From assembly GCA_010909725.1 (NCBI GenBank), contig JAACMV010000011.1, positions 310,001 to 374,000 on the forward strand: a stretch of DNA of 64,000 nucleotides, read 5' to 3'. Positions 59,456 through 64,000 of this stretch are shown here, in pieces. Position numbers and translations under genes: made by a program. Every line of letters begins with the position of its first letter. The first letter of the stretch is position 1. The notes beneath the pieces are model-generated. The model was not told where the DNA came from. It ran no database searches and was given only the letters and a program-made list of their open reading frames with translations. This DNA comes from Picochlorum sp. 'celeri'. Taxonomy: Eukaryota; Chlorophyta; Trebouxiophyceae.

Positions 59456-60368
59456 CACTGTGGCGCTCGTCTCGTGATGAAATTATTCACTTAATTGTAG
59501 TAGTAGATGTACATATTATCACATGCACGAGGGTAGCTGCGAAACCGTCAACACGGGATGAGTGGCACAGGAAAGACGACACTGGTAGTTGGGAAACCTA
59601 CGTCACGATGAACAACATATGGTTCTCCTCAATACCAGACAAAGAAACCATCTTTCAGTGTAAAATAATCTATTAGGTTTTCTATCCACGTACAAGACGA
59701 TCGGAAATTGTCACAAGGTTCACCTCATGAGGTCACAATGATCATTGTGCAATATTACATAAATAGGGTATATACATTGGGACATAGTCTGTGATCACTA
59801 GAATCAGGTGACCAAACCTTTCTCTCTTTTTAGTGACTTGGATGAGTTGTTGCGTTGTTAAAGTCACTTTGGGAGCATGCATGCAGGCATCTCGATGAGA
59901 ATGAACTCAGAAAGAAAGCACTGTCAACCCATTGTTGTTTGGACACATGATTCATTCACCAAAGTAAGATCCCTTCGTGGCGATAGAGCAGACAATTCTC
60001 TCCGTGTATCTTCTGGCCCATGCTTCTCATTCGCCTTGTGTTCCTTGCATCTCTCGGAGAGCTCGTAGGTGTGCAGTTCAGTATTGCTCCTTTAAGTGCG
60101 GTGCCTTCAGTAATGTTGGCCATGTGGTGCTTGAGGTAGTGATGCACAGTGCTTTACACCTTCGTAGCTCCTGGTATCAGAATAGGTGAGCCTTCTGTCT
60201 CTCGCAATTGCTCGCAATCCATAGTGCGCATACTATGCCGAGTCAAATACATGCATTTGTACATTTTGAAATTCAAATTCTGACCTGATTCTCAGATCCA
60301 TTGATTCCGCACAGACAGACTGTTCATCCATCCATCCAAATATATATGTATACTTTTTGCAAATTATT
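59456..60368. other. 913-bp region, unsolved; possible short spliced exons
   Basis: This gap lies between divergent genes. On the plus strand a frame from about 59896 (MRMNSERKHC) ends at a good 5' splice site (AAA/GTAAGA, 59964/59965), and another possible 5' site (AATAG/GTGAGC) follows at about 60185. I could not build a convincing protein, but the next gene may have upstream exons here. Nothing is supported on the minus strand. Confidence 0.3.
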
Positions 60369-61604
60369 ATGCCTACAATACGAATAAAGCACACATCCGG
60401 GGAGGGCCCTTGCTTGGAACTCCAGGCCACCGAGGCAGGGCTAACTGACGATGAATTTTGCAAGCAAACGACAGCATTCAGAGAGCGAGAGGGCATTCAA
60501 AATGATATTATTATTATTTCAAAGGCAGAATCAGGAGTACGAGTCTGCCCAAATCGTATCAAACCCAGCCTGGCGGATGCGTTGTTATTTCGCTGGAAAC
60601 AGAGTGTCCCAAAGAACAGACCTGTCTATGACGATGCCAACGCGTCTCCGCGTGACCTTGGTGACGAGAACTCTTCAATAGATAACAGATCCAAGCCTCT
60701 ATCTGGAGGTGATGAGCTTACAGAGAAACTCGCGCGAGATGTGTGCATGAAGTATTGGGCCAGGGCTCCTGTTTATGGTGACTTTGCGCTGTGTCGATCG
60801 TACCTGTCCAAGGAGGACGGCATGAAGAAAGCGCACGAGCTTGTTTTCCAGTTATGCAAGGAGAAGACATGGTTCGAGTGCAGAGAGTTGGCGAAGAATT
60901 CGACATTTTATACGACAGAGACACTCATGGAATACCTCACTTCGAGTCATATGACCGACTACAATAGACAGTCTAAAGCCAGTGTCCAGGAGACCATTGA
61001 TTCAGATGGTCTCTGGTACTATAGATTCGGGCGTCATATTTTCGGCGCCGTCAAAAAGTACTTGAAGGGTCAAATGATGTTTCAAACTGTAGGGGAGGAG
61101 AGTCAGGATAAAAGCTTGTGGAAACTGAGACTCATGTTGTTGGAGAAGCTCCCTAAATGGTACGTTCCAGAAAAGTATTTGCCTGACTCTATATCGACAG
61201 ATCCGTTTTCCGTGAGCGAGGAGAGTTCGATGGCGGATGGTTCACACAACACTTCAGACATGCATCCCAACTCTCATGGGAATTGGAGCATGTCCACGGA
61301 TGACCCATACACCGATGACCTACGTCGCCAATTGAACGAGGCGCTCGATGAAAGAGATGATTTGTGGTTGAAACTCTACAACTTGGGTTTGTTGTATGAA
61401 AAAACCAAATCTGAGCGGGATGCCTTGAAGAAAAAGAAGAATGAACTCGAAAAAGAATTGGAAAAACTCAGGAGACCACCACCTCCTCGTAAAAAGCCCC
61501 GACGAAGCGTACAAGAACGCGGTAACGCGTATGCTAAAAGGTACTTTACAGGGAGTGAGAGAAGGAGGAGGCCTCTGGAGCAAATACAGGAGCAAGGCAA
61601 TTGA
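60369..61604 (+). CDS. unknown protein with C-terminal coiled coil
   Basis: A 411-residue intact frame from the ATG at 60369. No domain is recognised. The central part is helical and has aromatic clusters (CMKYWARAPVYGDFALC, LWYYRFGRHIFGAVKKYL, LLEKLPKWYVPEKYL). Residues about 320-380 are a strong coiled coil (LRRQLNEALDERDDLWLKL to KKKNELEKELEKLR), followed by a proline run and a basic, Arg-rich tail, possibly nuclear. It could be missing 5' exons. Confidence 0.6.
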   Translation: MPTIRIKHTSGEGPCLELQATEAGLTDDEFCKQTTAFREREGIQNDIIIISKAESGVRVCPNRIKPSLADALLFRWKQSVPKNRPVYDDANASPRDLGDENSSIDNRSKPLSGGDELTEKLARDVCMKYWARAPVYGDFALCRSYLSKEDGMKKAHELVFQLCKEKTWFECRELAKNSTFYTTETLMEYLTSSHMTDYNRQSKASVQETIDSDGLWYYRFGRHIFGAVKKYLKGQMMFQTVGEESQDKSLWKLRLMLLEKLPKWYVPEKYLPDSISTDPFSVSEESSMADGSHNTSDMHPNSHGNWSMSTDDPYTDDLRRQLNEALDERDDLWLKLYNLGLLYEKTKSERDALKKKKNELEKELEKLRRPPPPRKKPRRSVQERGNAYAKRYFTGSERRRRPLEQIQEQGN

Positions 61605-61744
61605 GCCAAAGCATTGCATGAGGCATACGGTTGTTAGAGCATATACGCAAGCAACCTATTCTTGATTTTTTTGTTTCAAATATTATTTTATTGTACAGTA
61701 TGACATAGTATCAAGTTGTAGTCCCTCTTTTCAACAAGAAAAGG

Positions 61745-62707
61745 ATGGCGAGTTTTGTAATAATAACGACGAGGCCAGTCTTTTCGTTTGCTACAAAACC
61801 CGGACATTTATATCACCCATGCAGATGTACACTACATGGAGAAATTAATAGAAGCAGAGCCAGGAAGAGGGGGCCACGGGAGAGACTAGAGCAACTGAGA
61901 ACATTCCAAACGGAACATGGTCATGTCACTGTCCCGTATTCTGATCCTTCTGGTCTGGGGCGGTGGATCGCTGAGCAGAGGCACAAGTATCAGAAGGGTC
62001 TTGTGGATGACGTGTTATGCAGAGAGCTGATTTCACTTGGGGTAGTATTGCGTCCTCTGGAAGCTCGTTGGGATGTCCGTTTCAAGCAGATTGGGGAATT
62101 TCATTCCAAGCATGGTCATTCCTTTGTGCAGCAAAGGGACAATGTTCCCGATGGACTATATGGGTGGGTGTTACAGCAAAGACAGTTGAGAAAACAGGGT
62201 AGGCTAGATGAGTCAAGGGTGAAACGCTTGGATGCATTAGGTTTTGTTTGGGATGTTCAAGCTCATATTTGGCGACAGAATATGGAGTGTTTGAGAGAGT
62301 TTTATGAAGAGCATGGGCACTGTCGTGTTCCTACACGATGGAAGAATTCTCCGCGATTGTATTCTTTTTTGCGGAGGGTTCAGAGTAGTAGCAAAAAGGG
62401 ATTTGAGGATGTTCCATATGCAACACAGGAGGATGTGAAGAAACTGCATGCTTGGGGGGCTGTGAGAAGGTATCGTAAGTCATGGCATCAACGGTATGAA
62501 GACGTGTGTCGTGTCAAAGCAGAATGTCAGAAGAGTGGGAGAATACCATACCAGTATTTGAAAGATAGCGGATTGGCAGCATGGGCTAGGAGTCAACGGT
62601 TTGTCCACAGACAAGGGCTCCTGTCTCAAGAACAGCACAAGCTGTTGGACACTATGGGCTTTGATTGGGAGGGTTCTGACTGGTCCTGGTTGACGAAGAG
62701 CCCATGA
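61745..62707 (+). CDS. helicase-associated (HA) repeat protein
   Basis: The 320-residue protein has four tandem repeats of about 65 residues of the helicase-associated type: RLEQLRTFQTEHGHVTVPY, RFKQIGEFHSKHGHSFVQQ, NMECLREFYEEHGHCRVPT and a diverged last copy with DVCRVKAECQKSGRIPYQY. Each repeat ends with a W/Y-x-x-x-QR segment and an L..LG.xW..... box (LDALGFVWD, LDTMGFDWE). No helicase core is present. Stand-alone HA-repeat proteins are abundant in many algae, with unknown function; DNA binding is assumed. The N-terminus (MASFVIITTRPVFSFATKPG) resembles an organelle presequence. Confidence 0.8.
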   Translation: MASFVIITTRPVFSFATKPGHLYHPCRCTLHGEINRSRARKRGPRERLEQLRTFQTEHGHVTVPYSDPSGLGRWIAEQRHKYQKGLVDDVLCRELISLGVVLRPLEARWDVRFKQIGEFHSKHGHSFVQQRDNVPDGLYGWVLQQRQLRKQGRLDESRVKRLDALGFVWDVQAHIWRQNMECLREFYEEHGHCRVPTRWKNSPRLYSFLRRVQSSSKKGFEDVPYATQEDVKKLHAWGAVRRYRKSWHQRYEDVCRVKAECQKSGRIPYQYLKDSGLAAWARSQRFVHRQGLLSQEQHKLLDTMGFDWEGSDWSWLTKSP

Positions 62708-63395
62708 TATCCAAGAGCATTTTCCTCTACCTCTTGGATATTATGCGTATGCGGAGAAGTCGAGGCAGCGTGGCACTATCATAGGCGCCCAACACGAGTC
62801 AGGGCCGGTGCCTAGGGCTTGACAGCAAAGTTTGTCCCTGGAGCGTATGCTGACTCAAGGATCCGGTCAAGGCACCGCTTCCATAGGACCCCGTTGATGA
62901 ATAATCAATAACGTCTTGGACTAGGGCTAGGGTAATTATGCATCCCTTCTACTGGGTTGATGGATTTCCGTGGAGACAGTACCAATGCATAATAAATTAT
63001 TATTTCCTTGTAGATTCGCAACATTCTGCAATAATTAGCAAGAGAATACCTGCTATTCTTGACGCATTCGTGTTGCAACGTGTAAAATAGTGTCAACTGC
63101 AAGTGACTCAGAGATTGTCCCAAGGAGTGAAAGGTACGTCTTCGATGCGAAATAGAACTTGATGTGCACATAGTGTGTACATATGACAATGTAAGGAAGC
63201 ATTACGCTGAGCATTGTGAGGAATTGCCGCCATCCTCAAAAGCCCTAGATGTGCCAATGCACAAGGGCATGGCACGAGGTTGCCGACACGCATTTTGCTC
63301 CTCCCCGCCCGCATCGAATGTTTTTGAGGGATTACATGATGAAAATAGTACATGCATATGGGCCATATCTGGATTCGAAACTTTGAAGCGGATGG

Positions 63396-63408
63396 AACCC
63401 TAACCCTA
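63396..63408. promoter_or_regulatory. telo-box-like motif
   Basis: AACCCTAACCCTA, two CCCTAA units, 57 bp before the ammonium transporter ATG. In plants this motif occurs in promoters of highly expressed genes. A function here is inference from position only. Confidence 0.4.
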
Positions 63409-63430
63409 GCAACTGTATGCTTGCAGAGTT

Positions 63431-63438
63431 TGACGTCA
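63431..63438. promoter_or_regulatory. CRE/bZIP palindrome TGACGTCA
   Basis: A perfect CRE-type bZIP site 27 bp before the ammonium transporter ATG. It may lie in the leader rather than the core promoter, since a TTGCAG just upstream could also be an acceptor site. Confidence 0.45.
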
Positions 63439-63465
63439 CGTATTCGCAGAAAATAATTTACAGCC

Positions 63466-64000
63466 ATGTCTCTCTCCGAGAACGTAACCGCTACGTACTT
63501 TACGGACACCTATGGTGGCTCCTACGCTGGGGCCGCCGTCATGGACGCCACTGATGCTGACAATGCGTGGATGCTCCAGTCCGGTTACATGGTGTTCTTT
63601 ATGCAAGCTGGATTCGCTATGCTTTGTGCTGGATCTGTCCGTGCTAAGAACGCCAAGAACATTATTCTTCTGAATATTTTGGATGCATGCCTTGGATCCC
63701 TCTGCTGGTATGCCACTGGATATGCATTTGCATATGGTGACCCTGTTGAGAAGACATGGTACACCGACTGCGCCACTGGAACAACCACAACTGACGAACT
63801 CCCAGATGCCGAGGCCTACGAAGGTGACTGTACCAATGCTGAAGCTTCATGTGTTTGCGCTGACACCAACACTGGTGTTTTCAGTCTGACAACAAGCGTA
63901 CCACCAGGAGGTTTCTCATCCACTCAGCAGTTCATCGGAAACAGATACTTCTTCTTGACAAACACCGAAGATGTCGCTGATTACGCCTTCTGGTTCTTCC
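63466..64000 (+). CDS. AMT1: ammonium transporter (AMT1 type), 3' part beyond window
   Basis: The frame runs from the ATG at 63466 to the window edge: 178 complete codons of a protein that normally has 450-520. The N-terminal half of the AMT fold is present: first membrane helix with [22 protein letters not shown], then [14 protein letters not shown] at the loop and helix 2, [21 protein letters not shown] in helix 3, and a Cys-rich extracellular loop ([18 protein letters not shown]). The last residues (DYAFWFF) begin helix 4 or 5. AMT1 proteins carry ammonium into the cell. Codons here are clearly more biased to C-ending forms (GCC, AAC, TTC, ACC) than in neighbouring genes, as expected for a strongly expressed gene. 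Confidence 0.95.
   Translation, partial: MSLSENVTATYFTDTYGGSYAGAAVMDATDADNAWMLQSGYMVFFMQAGFAMLCAGSVRAKNAKNIILLNILDACLGSLCWYATGYAFAYGDPVEKTWYTDCATGTTTTDELPDAEAYEGDCTNAEASCVCADTNTGVFSLTTSVPPGGFSSTQQFIGNRYFFLTNTEDVADYAFWFF

Larger units (their letters stand above)
62708..63465. promoter_or_regulatory. intergenic, ammonium transporter promoter region
   Basis: A 758-bp gap between two plus-strand genes. It holds telomere-like short motifs (CTAGGG twice at 62921-62932 and AACCCTAACCCTA at 63396-63408) and a TGACGTCA palindrome at 63431-63438. I see no coding region. Confidence 0.4.

Noticed and set aside
62921..63408. Telomere-like CCCTAA motifs as a chromosome end or old telomere
   Set aside because: Only two units at each place; too short for a telomere remnant, and genes continue beyond them.
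1..64000. tRNA, rRNA, snRNA, CRISPR or transposon signals
   Set aside because: I looked for tRNA-like internal boxes, terminal inverted repeats, transposase or reverse-transcriptase motifs and regular repeat-spacer arrays and found none I could support by eye.

Overview
The window is nuclear DNA of a photosynthetic unicellular eukaryote. Genes lie on both strands about every 1.5 kb, most have zero to three short GT-AG introns (about 52 to 153 nt), and the proteins are eukaryotic throughout. I count 40 protein-coding genes, one of them cut by the right edge. A plastid and primary-alga-like ancestry are suggested by four things: a plant-type 6 kDa mitochondrial ATP synthase subunit, a PurK-PurE fusion with a transit-peptide-like leader, a Ycf33/DUF751-like protein behind a bipartite-looking leader, and a plant-type DEG15 peroxisomal protease. 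None of these leaders starts with an obvious secretory signal, which argues weakly against a secondary plastid. A CDK20/LF2-type kinase hints at a flagellated cell. Genus or class cannot be fixed from the sequence alone.

Layout. 0-12 kb: rhodanese protein, small acidic protein, TGS1 cap hypermethylase, IST1, GIY-YIG-like protein, an unusual ABCG transporter with an EF-hand, Misato, a small coiled-coil protein. 12-24 kb: ceramide kinase-like, RAD4/XPC, SVIP-like p97 adaptor, an HSP20-domain protein preceded by heat-shock elements, fasciclin/ShKT secreted protein, CDK20-like and NDR kinases, peroxisomal DHRS4-like reductase, an unknown protein. 24-37 kb: NF-YC, DEG15, ALG11, a large PPR protein, proteasome beta-4, R3HDM4-like protein, Cys-rich secreted protein. 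37-53 kb: BUD13, GCN2, PurK-PurE, GAT-domain protein, ArgJ, a membrane protein placed one base before the Ycf33-like gene, ATP synthase 6 kDa subunit, NAA20, EMAPII-like tRNA-binding protein, organellar EF-P, an unknown. 53-64 kb: two secreted proteins, a terminal nucleotidyltransferase, PEX3, a single-pass membrane protein, an unknown coiled-coil protein, a helicase-associated-repeat protein, and the start of an ammonium transporter.

The genes do not form an operon or a metabolic cluster; this is an ordinary, compact housekeeping region. Themes recur: peroxisome (PEX3, two PTS1 proteins), ubiquitin/ESCRT/p97 (IST1, GAT protein, SVIP, proteasome), RNA processing (TGS1, BUD13, nucleotidyltransferase, PPR), and organelle translation or metabolism. 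I found no transposon, CRISPR array, tRNA or rRNA gene. No convincing new multi-gene system is visible. The most unusual signals are the domain make-up of the ABCG transporter, the dense heat-shock element array, extreme compaction (shared stop codons, a 1-nt intergenic gap), very short first coding exons, and a 5' splice-site preference for GTRCGT. Starts were placed at ATG codons; many longer open frames begin only at GTG or TTG and were trimmed.
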